Source of the DNA: Terriglobus roseus DSM 18391 | Lineage (GTDB): Bacteria; Acidobacteriota; Terriglobia; Terriglobales; Acidobacteriaceae | Reading direction: 5' to 3' | Assembly: GCF_000265425.1 (NCBI RefSeq) | Contig: NC_018014.1 | Coordinates: 2,046,001-2,110,000 of the forward strand | DNA length: 64,000 nt | Shown: positions 28,084-42,917 of the stretch, piece after piece | Layout of the letters: every line of letters starts with the position of its first letter | Numbering within the stretch: the first letter of the stretch is position 1 | Translations under genes and position numbers: made by a program | Notes under the pieces: generated by a model | What the model saw: only the letters and a program-made list of their open reading frames with translations | Database searches by the model: none | Told to the model about the DNA's origin: nothing

Positions 28084-28454
28084 AGAAAAGTTGGTGAACG
28101 GCAGTCGAGAGCGAAAGCGACGCGGTCCTGGTAGGAGCTACGAAGTAGCGACCGGGAAGCAGCGAGCGAGTAGAAAGTGACTTACTTGTTAAGTCCCAAA
28201 TCAAGACCATTGCAGCCCATACAAGTTCGAGGACACAACCGTTGAGTCTATGACTTGCGGCGTCCTTGATCCAAAGCAGACGGCTTAGGCCTGATCTGAC
28301 AAGGATCTTTGACAACATAGTTGAACGTGCCAGTCGTGAGATGCATTGGACCTTACGGTTTAGTCATTCTCACTTGTTTTAAACCGGCTAGCTTTCGAGG
28401 CTAGACCGGGCACCTATGCTAACCACCTCCGTGAGTTAGTAAGTGCAACCAGCA

Positions 28455-29957
<1,503 letters not shown>

Positions 29958-30251
29958 CTAAAGAGAACCAGTCTGACAAAGTCAAAACGCTCTGCGTATC
30001 GCAGACGGCCATTGTGCCGAGTTCGACTGAGGTCAGACAACCTCCAGGATTTATCCTGGAGAGCTTGAACTAAGCCTCTCTTTGGTCTAATACCCATCTA
30101 TGCGATGGTCATCACTGGCGTAGCCGGTGAGCACGTTCAACTGTGTCCTCGAAAATCTTTCGAGAGCCAACTGCGTTTGCAGTGAGCTCAAGGTAAATCA
30201 GAGGGTTGCCGGCAGGTGTCCGCAAGGGCTCTGCCGGTATCGCCCTGATCT

Positions 30252-30328
<77 letters not shown>

Positions 30329-30382
30329 CAACCTCTTGATTGGAAGCCGCGCGAGCGGTACTCTGATTAAGTTGTTCTGAAT

Positions 30383-30458
30383 GGGGCTGTAGCTCAGTTG
30401 GGAGAGCGCCTGCTTTGCAAGCAGGATGTCATCGGTTCGATCCCGGTCAGCTCCACCA
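30383..30458 (+). tRNA. tRNA-Ala (anticodon TGC)
   Basis: In the 16S-23S spacer, 54 bp after tRNA-Ile. Acceptor GGGGCTG with its complement CAGCTCC, anticodon loop TTTGCAA with TGC, and an encoded CCA. Confidence 0.97.
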
Positions 30459-30626
30459 TTTACTCGAAAGATAGAGTCTGTATGAGGTTGAGGAAGCTAC
30501 TTTGGTAGTGATCCTGAGCCTTGGACAGAACGCGTGTGGCGTCTGGGAAACCGGAGCAGCACGAGGAAAAGTCCCACACCCCAGGGTGTGCTGGTGAGCG
30601 GTATCGCTTGCTTGTGATGTTTGACA

Positions 30627-30797
30627 ACTGAATAGATTGGGTAAATATAACTACAAGGCTGAGCCTTCAGTTTCCCGGGTTTTCTCTGGGAGTAAAGCTG
30701 AAGATTTAGTGTTGAGTGTCTTTAGGATAATAAAACGGCGAAGTAAAGGACTAAAGCATTAGCAGAGTATGTTTCTGCGTGCGAGTAAATTCTATGA
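30627..30797 (+). other. 5' arms of pre-23S processing stems
   Basis: ACTGAATAGATTGGGTA (30627-30643) is complementary to 33869-33885 with one G-T pair. GTTTCTGCG (30771-30779) and GAGTAAATTCTATGA (30783-30797) are complementary to 33759-33767 and 33742-33756. Together they form a long-range helix enclosing 23S, the usual RNase III substrate. The rest of the 338-bp spacer after tRNA-Ala holds no gene. Confidence 0.75.
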
Positions 30798-33741
<2,944 letters not shown>

Positions 33742-33885
33742 TCATAGAATTTACTCTGCGCAGAAACATTCGTTTTTTGTCCTGAGACATTCGACACAAG
33801 CTAAGTAGTTATGTTCGGAGCGCAAGCTCTGCGACGAAACTAAGTACGAAAATTACGAAGTATATGTCTACTCAATCTATTCAGT
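33742..33885 (+). other. 3' arms of pre-23S processing stems
   Basis: Contains TCATAGAATTTACTC (33742-33756), CGCAGAAAC (33759-33767) and TACTCAATCTATTCAGT (33869-33885), the partners of the 5' arms before 23S. Confidence 0.75.
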
Positions 33886-33923
33886 CGTGAAACTTCGCAG
33901 CGTGAGCGCGAGTTTTGACAATT

Positions 33924-34041
<118 letters not shown>

Positions 34042-34048
34042 TAAACAT

Positions 34049-34077
34049 AAAGGCCCACTCTTCGGAGTGGGCCTTTT
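34049..34077 (+). terminator. rRNA operon terminator
   Basis: AAAGGCCCACTC and GAGTGGGCC with a TTCG tetraloop, then TTTT: a 9-bp GC-rich stem plus A-T closing pairs. It begins 8 nt after 5S. Confidence 0.92.
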
Positions 34078-34282
34078 GATTTTGCTGGTAACAGGAATGC
34101 CTGGTGTGATGCGGGTTCAGGCTCTAACGGGTACCGTAAGTCGCGCAGTATCGGCCGTGGGCGGCTGGAAATGCGACGTAATGCACGCCCGCGAAGCTCT
34201 ATGTCGCCTTGGGGGTACAAGCTCCCACAGGCAGTACGATCGGCTTTGAAGCTTGTCGGCCTGGCAGGCCGGGTATCAGAAA

Positions 34283-34462
34283 CTACTTTGAGATATAGGC
34301 GTTGAGACCGACAGTGATCGGCTTTCCGTTTACGGTGGCTTGTGTCTCGATGTTGCCGCCACTGCTGGCAACCAGCAGGGTTTTGCCGCTCTTCGATTTG
34401 GTCGGTTCCGCAAGGAGTGGGATACGGATCACGAGTTCGTTACCTTCTACGCTTACCTGCAT
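34283..34462 (-). CDS. Small 59-aa protein, function unknown
   Basis: ATG at 34462 preceded by AAAAGGACAACC (AGGA, good spacing) and ending in TAG at 34283. The product begins MQVSVEGNELVIRIPLLAEP, continues SGKTLLVASSGGNIETQATV and ends GLNAYISK. The regular alternation and codon use look like a real beta-rich protein, and the ribosome-binding site is among the clearest in the window. It lies between the rRNA terminator and the perR-like gene, divergent from the latter. I cannot assign a function. It resembles small conserved hypothetical proteins I associate with acidobacteria, but that is from memory. Confidence 0.7.
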   Translation of the reverse strand: MQVSVEGNELVIRIPLLAEPTKSKSGKTLLVASSGGNIETQATVNGKPITVGLNAYISK

Positions 34463-34550
34463 GGTTGTCCTTTTCTCCGCCTCAACAAGAGTATTCTCCT
34501 CCCCTTCACTTATTGATTGACCGCATGCCGTGCCCTCTGGAAAAGCCCGC

Positions 34551-34579
34551 TTGACAATCTCGCAGTTGAGACAGATTCT
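34551..34579 (+). promoter_or_regulatory. Possible promoter of the PerR-type gene
   Basis: TTGACA (34551-34556), a 17-bp spacer and a weak GATTCT -10 (34574-34579), leaving only about 10 nt of leader before the ATG at 34595. AATCT and AGATT half-sites (34556-34560 and 34573-34577) flank the spacer and could form an operator. Confidence 0.4.
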
Positions 34580-34594
34580 TATCTAGCGGTGGAT

Positions 34595-37401
<2,807 letters not shown>

Positions 37402-37420
37402 AGCCGCGGTCGAAGCAAAC

Positions 37421-37463
37421 AAAAAGAGACGGCCCGCGCGAATTGCGCGGGCCGTTTCTTTCT
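37421..37463 (+). terminator. Rho-independent terminator after katG
   Basis: ACGGCCCGCGC (37429-37439) pairs with GCGCGGGCCGT (37445-37455) across a GAATT loop. It is preceded by an A-run and followed by TTCTTTCT, so it may also serve the convergent racemase gene. Confidence 0.9.
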
Positions 37464-37487
37464 GTGCGGGACGCTTACCTCATGCGT

Positions 37488-38177
37488 TTACGCGAGCGCG
37501 AATGTCAGTGCGGCATCGCAATGAAGAAGCGTGGTGTCGAAGACCGGTACGGACACATTGCCTTGGTTGAGCAACATGCCTACCTCCGTGCAGCCGAGAA
37601 TCAGGCAGTCAGCACCGCGTTGCACCAGGCGTTCTGCGATCGCTGCACAGGCCGTTTCGCTTTGCGCGGTTACAACCCCGCGGCAGAGTTCCTCATAGAT
37701 GATCCGGTGCGTCTCGGCGCGGTCAGCTTCCTTGGGAATGATTGGCGCCAGACCAGCAGCGATCAACCGGTCGGTATAGAACGTCTGCTCCATCGTGAAT
37801 GCTGTTGCCATCAGGCCAGGGGACTGCAGGCCCTTCGAGACGATGCTGGCGGCCGTCGCGTCGGCGATGTGCAGCAGTGGGATGGTGACACCGCGCATCA
37901 TCTCCTCGGCAAGCTTGTGCATGGTGTTGGTTGCGAGCAGTAGGAAGTCCGCACCGCCGCGCTCGAGCGCCCTTGCCTCCCGGTTCAGAATGTCGCCTGC
38001 TGACGCCCAGTCTCCCTTCATCTGCAACTCCTCGATGCGCGCGAAGTCGAGAGAACGGATCAGGAGTTCTGGAGAGTGAAGGCCACCGAGACGTTCGCGC
38101 GTACGGCTGCACAGCTCTCGATAGTAGGTTTGTGTGGATGCCGCTGACATGCCACCCAGAATGCCGATTGTCTTCAT
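37488..38177 (-). CDS. Aspartate/glutamate racemase-family protein (YgeA/EcL-DER-like)
   Basis: 229 aa from MKTIGILGGMSAAST at 38177; an upstream in-frame ATG (38234) gives an unconvincing extension. This is the two-domain Asp/Glu racemase fold. The first catalytic position, usually Cys in CNT, is Thr83 in LLATNTMHK. The second is Cys196 in ILGCTEVG. Thr plus Cys is the arrangement known from E. coli YgeA, which converts L-Asp/L-Glu to the D-form nearly one-way. D-amino acids for the cell wall or secretion are possible products. It is divergent from the pseudouridine-synthase-like gene. Confidence 0.8.
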   Translation of the reverse strand: MKTIGILGGMSAASTQTYYRELCSRTRERLGGLHSPELLIRSLDFARIEELQMKGDWASAGDILNREARALERGGADFLLLATNTMHKLAEEMMRGVTIPLLHIADATAASIVSKGLQSPGLMATAFTMEQTFYTDRLIAAGLAPIIPKEADRAETHRIIYEELCRGVVTAQSETACAAIAERLVQRGADCLILGCTEVGMLLNQGNVSVPVFDTTLLHCDAALTFALA

Positions 38178-38232
38178 AGGGTCGCCCCATACTATCGAAT
38201 GACACGGTGGCCATCGCTTACACTCAAGCCAC

Positions 38233-39129
38233 ATGCTGAATCGGGGCTATGCCTACACCACAGTCATCAGCAACAAGTACTGTGGTCGAACCCTGCTCGC
38301 GCACCTGGCAAGCCTCTATCCGCATGCGACAGCGCAAGAATGGCAGCAAAAGCTGAACGACCGCGAAGTGACTCTCGATGGTGTTGTTGCGACGGGAAGC
38401 GAGTGGCTGAAGTTGGGTCAGACCCTTGTGTGGGACCGCCCGACCTGGATCGAGGCAGAGACTCCTCAGCACTTCGAAGTGCTCTTTGAAGACCCCTACC
38501 TGCTCGCCGTGAATAAACCGGGTGGACTGCCCACCCTTCCTGGTGGCGGTTTCATGGAGAACACGCTTCTACGCCTGGTGCAAAAGCAACGCCCCAGCGC
38601 GAATCCTGTGCACCGCCTTGGGCGAGCCACCACTGGCATTGTCCTCTTCGCAAAGACATCCAAGGTGGCAGCGCACCTCTCTGCAAACTGGAACACTCCG
38701 AGCATTCAAAAGATCTACAGGGCACTGGCTCAGGGCATTGCGCAGCACGACGTCTACGAGATCCTCACACCCATCGGCCCGGTGCCGCACCCGCGCATCG
38801 GTTCTGTCTGGGCGGCCCACCCCGGTGGTAAACCTTCGAAGTCTTTGGCGAAGGTGATCGCGCGCGGCGCAGATACAACGACGTTTCAGGTAAGCCTCTA
38901 TTCGGGCCGTCCTCATCAGATCAGGATTCATCTGGCGTCCATCGGCCATCCACTCGTGGGCGATCCACTGTATGGACCAACGGGCATGCCGCTGGAAGAT
39001 CTTCCCGGGCTCCCGGGCGATGGGGGGTATCTCCTCCACGCAGGACTTCTGACACTCGACCATCCGGTCACGGGGGAACGGCTCGAGCTTGCGGCACCTG
39101 TGCCTTCTGCATTCTCATTGCATTCGTAG
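38233..39129 (+). CDS. RluA-family pseudouridine synthase-like protein, atypical active site
   Basis: 298 aa. An N-terminal S4-like RNA-binding segment (residues about 15-70) precedes the RluA catalytic domain: VLFEDPYLLAVNKPGGLPT, NPVHRLGRATTGIVLFAKT, YSGRPHQIRIHLASIGHPLVGDPLYG. RluA enzymes use the Asp of HRLDxxTSG for catalysis; here residue 130 is Gly (codon GGG). The rest of the core is intact, so it may be a variant enzyme, use another residue, or bind RNA only. No Shine-Dalgarno; TACACT lies 8 nt before the ATG. Confidence 0.75.
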   Translation: MLNRGYAYTTVISNKYCGRTLLAHLASLYPHATAQEWQQKLNDREVTLDGVVATGSEWLKLGQTLVWDRPTWIEAETPQHFEVLFEDPYLLAVNKPGGLPTLPGGGFMENTLLRLVQKQRPSANPVHRLGRATTGIVLFAKTSKVAAHLSANWNTPSIQKIYRALAQGIAQHDVYEILTPIGPVPHPRIGSVWAAHPGGKPSKSLAKVIARGADTTTFQVSLYSGRPHQIRIHLASIGHPLVGDPLYGPTGMPLEDLPGLPGDGGYLLHAGLLTLDHPVTGERLELAAPVPSAFSLHS

Positions 39130-39268
39130 GTAGCTTCAGGCTCTATTTCCTGCGGCGTCCACCATTTCTCGCATGCCATGAAGTGCAACGGCAGCGTTCG
39201 TCATTTTGGCTCGCCCCGTTGCCGTTGCTTCCGTTGCTGGGGTGTGGGGTCGCCTACAATGACGAAAT

Positions 39269-40699
39269 ATGCCTGCCCGCTCCTCCCGTTCTGTGGTTCC
39301 ACTCGCGCTGTTCGCGGCGGTGCTTGTCGTTGCAATGAATACCTGGTTCGCTGTCTCTGCAGTGCGATCGCTGCTGGACAGCGAGGCGTGGCTGGCGCAT
39401 ACGTGGGAGGTCATCGGCCAGGAAGAGCAGTTGATGCTGACCGTTACCAACGCTGAGACTTCGGCGCGCGCCTTTGTCATCACAGGGCAGGAACCGTTTC
39501 TCGGACCGTTCCGTGAGGCCGAGCGCACGTTGCCCGCGGACGTGCAGCGTTTCAAGGACCTGACCCTCGACAACCCCATTCAGCAGAGCACTATCGATGA
39601 GGTCCATGCCTCCATTGGCCGCCGCATGAAACTGTTGGAGCAGAGCGGCGAGGCAAGGCGAGCGGGTGGTCTGGAAGTAGCATCTTCACTTGTTTCCAGC
39701 GGCATCGGAGCTGCGGAGATGGAACATCTGCGCAGCCTTGTCGCGCAGATGGACGGCGAGGAACGGCGCCTGCTTGCGAACCGAGCCGATGAGGCTCGGC
39801 ACAACGGTGCGCGAACAATCTTTGCTATCTCCCTGGCGTGCGTGCTGGACCTGCTGATGATTGGTTTTGTTACCTGGTACTTCTGGCAGGAACGGTCGCT
39901 GCGTCTTGCGTCTGAGCTTGCCAATGAGCGCCTGGGTGTGGCGCGGGCGGAGGCAGAGCGCTCTGCGGAGGAAGTGCGGGTTCTGAACCTGGAGCTTGAA
40001 GCGCGTGTGCGTGAGCGGACGGCTGAACTGGAGACCACGAACCGTGAGCTTGAGGCCTTCAGCTACTCCGTGTCGCACGACCTGCGTGCGCCTCTGCGGA
40101 CGATTGACGGCTTCAGCCTTGCGCTCATGGAGGATTACGCCGATGTCGTGGACGACACGGGCCGGGACTATATCGGACGAGTCCGTGCCGGCGTGCAGCG
40201 CATGGGCCAGTTGATTGATGCGCTGCTGCAACTGTCGCGCATCACCCGTGCGGATGTGACCCGCGAGACGATCCATCCGTCGGAGATCGCGGAGACCGTC
40301 GTGGCGCAACTGCGCGAAGAGAATCCCGACCGGAAGATTGCCTTTACGGTGACTCCGGGACCGCAGGAGAATGCCGATCCCAAGCTGGTACAGGTGGCGC
40401 TCGAAAACCTGCTGGGGAATGCGGTGAAGTTCTCAGCGCGCCGCGAGGATGCGGAGATTTCGTTCGGTTGGGACGCAGAACAGAAGGCTTGGCGCGTGAA
40501 GGACAATGGCGCCGGCTTCGACATGCACTACAAGGACAAGCTTTTCAACGCCTTCAATCGTCTGCATGGGGACAAGGACTTCAAGGGATCCGGCATCGGC
40601 CTGGCGACGGTAGCGCGTGTGATCCGGCGGCATCACGGCCGCATCTGGGCGGATAGCGAGGTCGATCATGGCGCGACGTTCTGGTTTACGCTAGGATGA
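39269..40699 (+). CDS. CHASE3-domain sensor histidine kinase
   Basis: 476 aa. TM1 (residues 9-33), an extracytoplasmic helical CHASE3-type sensor (about 45-178; EEQLMLTVTNAETSARAFVITGQE), TM2 (about 183-205), a coiled coil (210-262), HisKA with His270 in SYSVSHDLRAPLR, and HATPase_c with N box ALENLLGNAVKFS, G1 DNGAGFD and G2 GSGIGLA. It resembles phytochrome-type kinases without the chromophore domain. TACAAT lies 8 nt before the ATG and there is no Shine-Dalgarno. It forms an apparent operon with the next two genes (gaps of 4 nt and a 19-nt overlap). Confidence 0.9.
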   Translation: MPARSSRSVVPLALFAAVLVVAMNTWFAVSAVRSLLDSEAWLAHTWEVIGQEEQLMLTVTNAETSARAFVITGQEPFLGPFREAERTLPADVQRFKDLTLDNPIQQSTIDEVHASIGRRMKLLEQSGEARRAGGLEVASSLVSSGIGAAEMEHLRSLVAQMDGEERRLLANRADEARHNGARTIFAISLACVLDLLMIGFVTWYFWQERSLRLASELANERLGVARAEAERSAEEVRVLNLELEARVRERTAELETTNRELEAFSYSVSHDLRAPLRTIDGFSLALMEDYADVVDDTGRDYIGRVRAGVQRMGQLIDALLQLSRITRADVTRETIHPSEIAETVVAQLREENPDRKIAFTVTPGPQENADPKLVQVALENLLGNAVKFSARREDAEISFGWDAEQKAWRVKDNGAGFDMHYKDKLFNAFNRLHGDKDFKGSGIGLATVARVIRRHHGRIWADSEVDHGATFWFTLG

Positions 40700-40703
40700 C
40701 GGC

Positions 40704-41129
40704 ATGGCTGAGGCTACACGTTTGATCCTGCTTGTTGAAGATGACCCCGACCATGAGCTTTTGACGATCCGTGCTCTCAAAAAGAGCAACATCGCCAATG
40801 AAGTACGCGTGGCACGCGATGGGGAAGAGGCGATTGCGTCTCTCTTCGGGCCGGATGCTGTCCGTCCGCAATTGGTACTGCTGGATCTGAAGCTGCCGAA
40901 GGTAGAAGGTTTGGAAGTCCTGCGCCGGATCCGCGAAGACGATACGACGCGCATGTTGCCGGTTGTGGTTCTCACCTCCTCTGACGAAGAGCGCGATGTC
41001 GTTCGAAGCTACAAGCTGGGCGTCAACAGCTATATCCGCAAGCCGGTGAACTTCACGGACTTTGCGGAGGCGACACGGCAGCTCGGAATGTACTGGCTGG
41101 TGCTGAACGAATGTCCGCCGATGAGCTAG
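40704..41129 (+). CDS. Single-domain response regulator (CheY/Rcp1-like)
   Basis: 141 aa, receiver domain only. Acidic pocket VEDDPDH, phospho-acceptor Asp61 in LVLLDLKLPKVEGLEVL, Thr/Ser in VVLTSSDEE and Lys in NSYIRKPVNF. The LDLKLPKVEGLEVL pattern is the Rcp1 type that partners phytochrome-like kinases. With no output domain it most likely relays phosphate between the flanking kinases. Confidence 0.92.
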   Translation: MAEATRLILLVEDDPDHELLTIRALKKSNIANEVRVARDGEEAIASLFGPDAVRPQLVLLDLKLPKVEGLEVLRRIREDDTTRMLPVVVLTSSDEERDVVRSYKLGVNSYIRKPVNFTDFAEATRQLGMYWLVLNECPPMS

Positions 41130-42640
41130 CTCCGCCGCGGCAGCTTCAATTGCTGCTGGTGGAGGATAATCAGGATGACGCTGCGCTACTGGAACGGCAT
41201 TTTCGCCGTAACGGCTTCGCGCCCCGTGTGACACGTGTGGAGACTGCCGCAGAGATGATGGCGGCTATCTCTGCCAGTGTTCCGGACCTGGTCATTGCCG
41301 ATTACAACCTGCCAAATTTCAGCGGCCCCGCTGCGCTCAGCATCGCGCGGCAGAGCGGCTATGACCTGCCGTTCATCATGATGTCTGGCGCTATCTCAGA
41401 AGAGACGGCCGTTGAGAGCATGCGTGCAGGTGCGCAAGACTACGTCACTAAGCAGAATGTCGCACGCCTGATTCCGGTGGTTGAGAGGGAATTGCGTGAG
41501 GCGTCGGCGCGCAAGTCGCGGCTGTTGGCAGAACGCGCGCTCGCGGTCAGCGAGGCACGCTTCCATCACCTGGTCGACGCCATGCCTCTGGGGCTCTTGA
41601 TCAGCCAGAGCTCGGGTCGTATCACCTACGCCAACGCCGCCGCTGAGCGGCTTTTGGGCTTTGCTCCTGAGAAGGTTTTGAACGGGGACATCACGCTGGC
41701 GTCCTTGTGTGGCGCGCTGGACGCGCCCTTTGCCGAGCTGGAGCAACGCGCCGCAGAAGAGCCGTTCGAAGCGACCTGCACGACCTCTGCGGGGCTAGCC
41801 GTCGATGTCCTGGTGGGTATGGCATTCCTGGATCGCGAGCAGGAGGCAGGGCATCGCGAGCTTGCCGTCTTTATCGCGGATCTCAGCCACCAAAAGCGCA
41901 GTGAAGAGGTGCTCCGCCGGACCGAAAAGCTTGCAGTGGCCGGGCGACTCGCAGCATCCATCGCGCATGAGATCAATAATCCGCTCGCAGCCATCACGAA
42001 CTGCCTGTACCTCGTTCAGCAGACGGCGCTGGACGACATCGGTCGCTCCTACCTTGAAATTGCGCAGAAAGAGCTCGATCGCGTCGCGCAGATCACGGTG
42101 CAGACGCTCCGCTTCCATCGTCAATCCAGCCGGCCCATGCCGACGGAGACGAGCGAACTGATCGAGACGGTTCTTGCCCTCTTCGAATCGCGGATTCGCC
42201 GGCAGGGCATACAGATCGAACGGCGCTACCGTCAGACGTCTCCCATCTTTGCGTACGAAGGCGAGATTCGGCAGGTGATCGTAAATCTGCTGGGCAACGC
42301 CATCGACGCGATGCCGGGCGGCGGCAGCATTACTGTTCGGACGACCGAGACACACAATCCAGTAACCGAGGCTCGCGGCCTTGCACTCACCGTCTGCGAT
42401 ACCGGCAGTGGCATGGGTGAAGAGACCATCGCACATCTATTCGAGCCCTTCTACTCGACCAAGGGTGTTACCGGAACGGGACTGGGCTTGTGGGTGTCGA
42501 AGGAGATTGTCGACCGCCACCACGGCAACATTCGTGTGCGCAGTCGCAAGAGTGTCGACGGCAATCCGGGCCAGACGACCTTCCGGGTATTCCTCCCGAT
42601 CGATGGTATTCCCGCCTCAGCGAGCGAGCAGACGGCCTGA
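41111..42640 (+). CDS. REC-PAS-HisKA-HATPase sensor kinase
   Basis: 509 aa, no transmembrane segment. N-terminal receiver (10-130; Asp64 in LVIADYNLPNFSG), PAS domain (about 145-265; ARFHHLVDAMPLGLLISQ, YANAAAERLLGF), HisKA with His286 in AASIAHEINNPLAAI, and HATPase_c with VNLLGNAIDAM, CDTGSGMGEE and TGTGLGLWVSKEI. The N-terminal receiver could take phosphate from the upstream CHASE3 kinase, making this the second tier of a relay. Its start overlaps the response regulator by 19 nt. No DNA-binding regulator is encoded nearby. Confidence 0.9.
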   Translation: MSADELAPPRQLQLLLVEDNQDDAALLERHFRRNGFAPRVTRVETAAEMMAAISASVPDLVIADYNLPNFSGPAALSIARQSGYDLPFIMMSGAISEETAVESMRAGAQDYVTKQNVARLIPVVERELREASARKSRLLAERALAVSEARFHHLVDAMPLGLLISQSSGRITYANAAAERLLGFAPEKVLNGDITLASLCGALDAPFAELEQRAAEEPFEATCTTSAGLAVDVLVGMAFLDREQEAGHRELAVFIADLSHQKRSEEVLRRTEKLAVAGRLAASIAHEINNPLAAITNCLYLVQQTALDDIGRSYLEIAQKELDRVAQITVQTLRFHRQSSRPMPTETSELIETVLALFESRIRRQGIQIERRYRQTSPIFAYEGEIRQVIVNLLGNAIDAMPGGGSITVRTTETHNPVTEARGLALTVCDTGSGMGEETIAHLFEPFYSTKGVTGTGLGLWVSKEIVDRHHGNIRVRSRKSVDGNPGQTTFRVFLPIDGIPASASEQTA

Positions 42641-42810
42641 CGAGCCGCCGCGTCCGTACCTCGCAGCGCGCTTGATCTGTTCGATCAGTTTGCGTCCTAT
42701 CCGGCGCCACTGGAACTCAAAACCCGCCCATACCAATGTCAGAAATTCAAGCCTTGCCCAATTTCGTATGGGCATCGTATGATTTCGTTCGCGCCGCGAA
42801 CTTATGTTGG

Positions 42811-42824
42811 GGAAACGTTTACTC
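42811..42824. promoter_or_regulatory. LacI-type operator upstream of the beta-helix gene (site 1)
   Basis: GGAAACGTTTACTC, with core GGAAACGTTTAC differing at one base from the GAAAACGTTTAC consensus of this locus. It lies about 105 bp before the first gene of the arabinose locus. The surrounding 277-bp gap (42641-42917) has no gene. Confidence 0.6.
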
Positions 42825-42917
42825 AAATAGCCAGGGATTCGGATCTGCGGATTCTGCCGGAGCTATCTCGAGTATCCGTGTAGCTCTGGGGCTGTCACAA
42901 CAACGTCGGTCGCATGC

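Larger units (their letters stand above)
27379..28454 (+). other. rRNA operon upstream/leader region, no protein gene
   Basis: About 1.1 kb between tRNA-Lys and 16S rRNA. It contains two good sigma70 promoters (separate entries) and several hairpin-forming segments, for example CCGGCTAGC/GCTAGACCGG around 28384-28409. A TTTGACAAC element (28308-28316) recurs in the spacer before 23S (30620-30628), and as TTTGACAAT before 5S. These are candidates for antitermination or processing signals. ORFs here have no supporting features. Confidence 0.6.

Noticed and set aside
39215..39245. Short repeats of CCGTTGC
   Set aside because: Only a few irregular units in a 140-bp gap; not a CRISPR array or a defined repeat.
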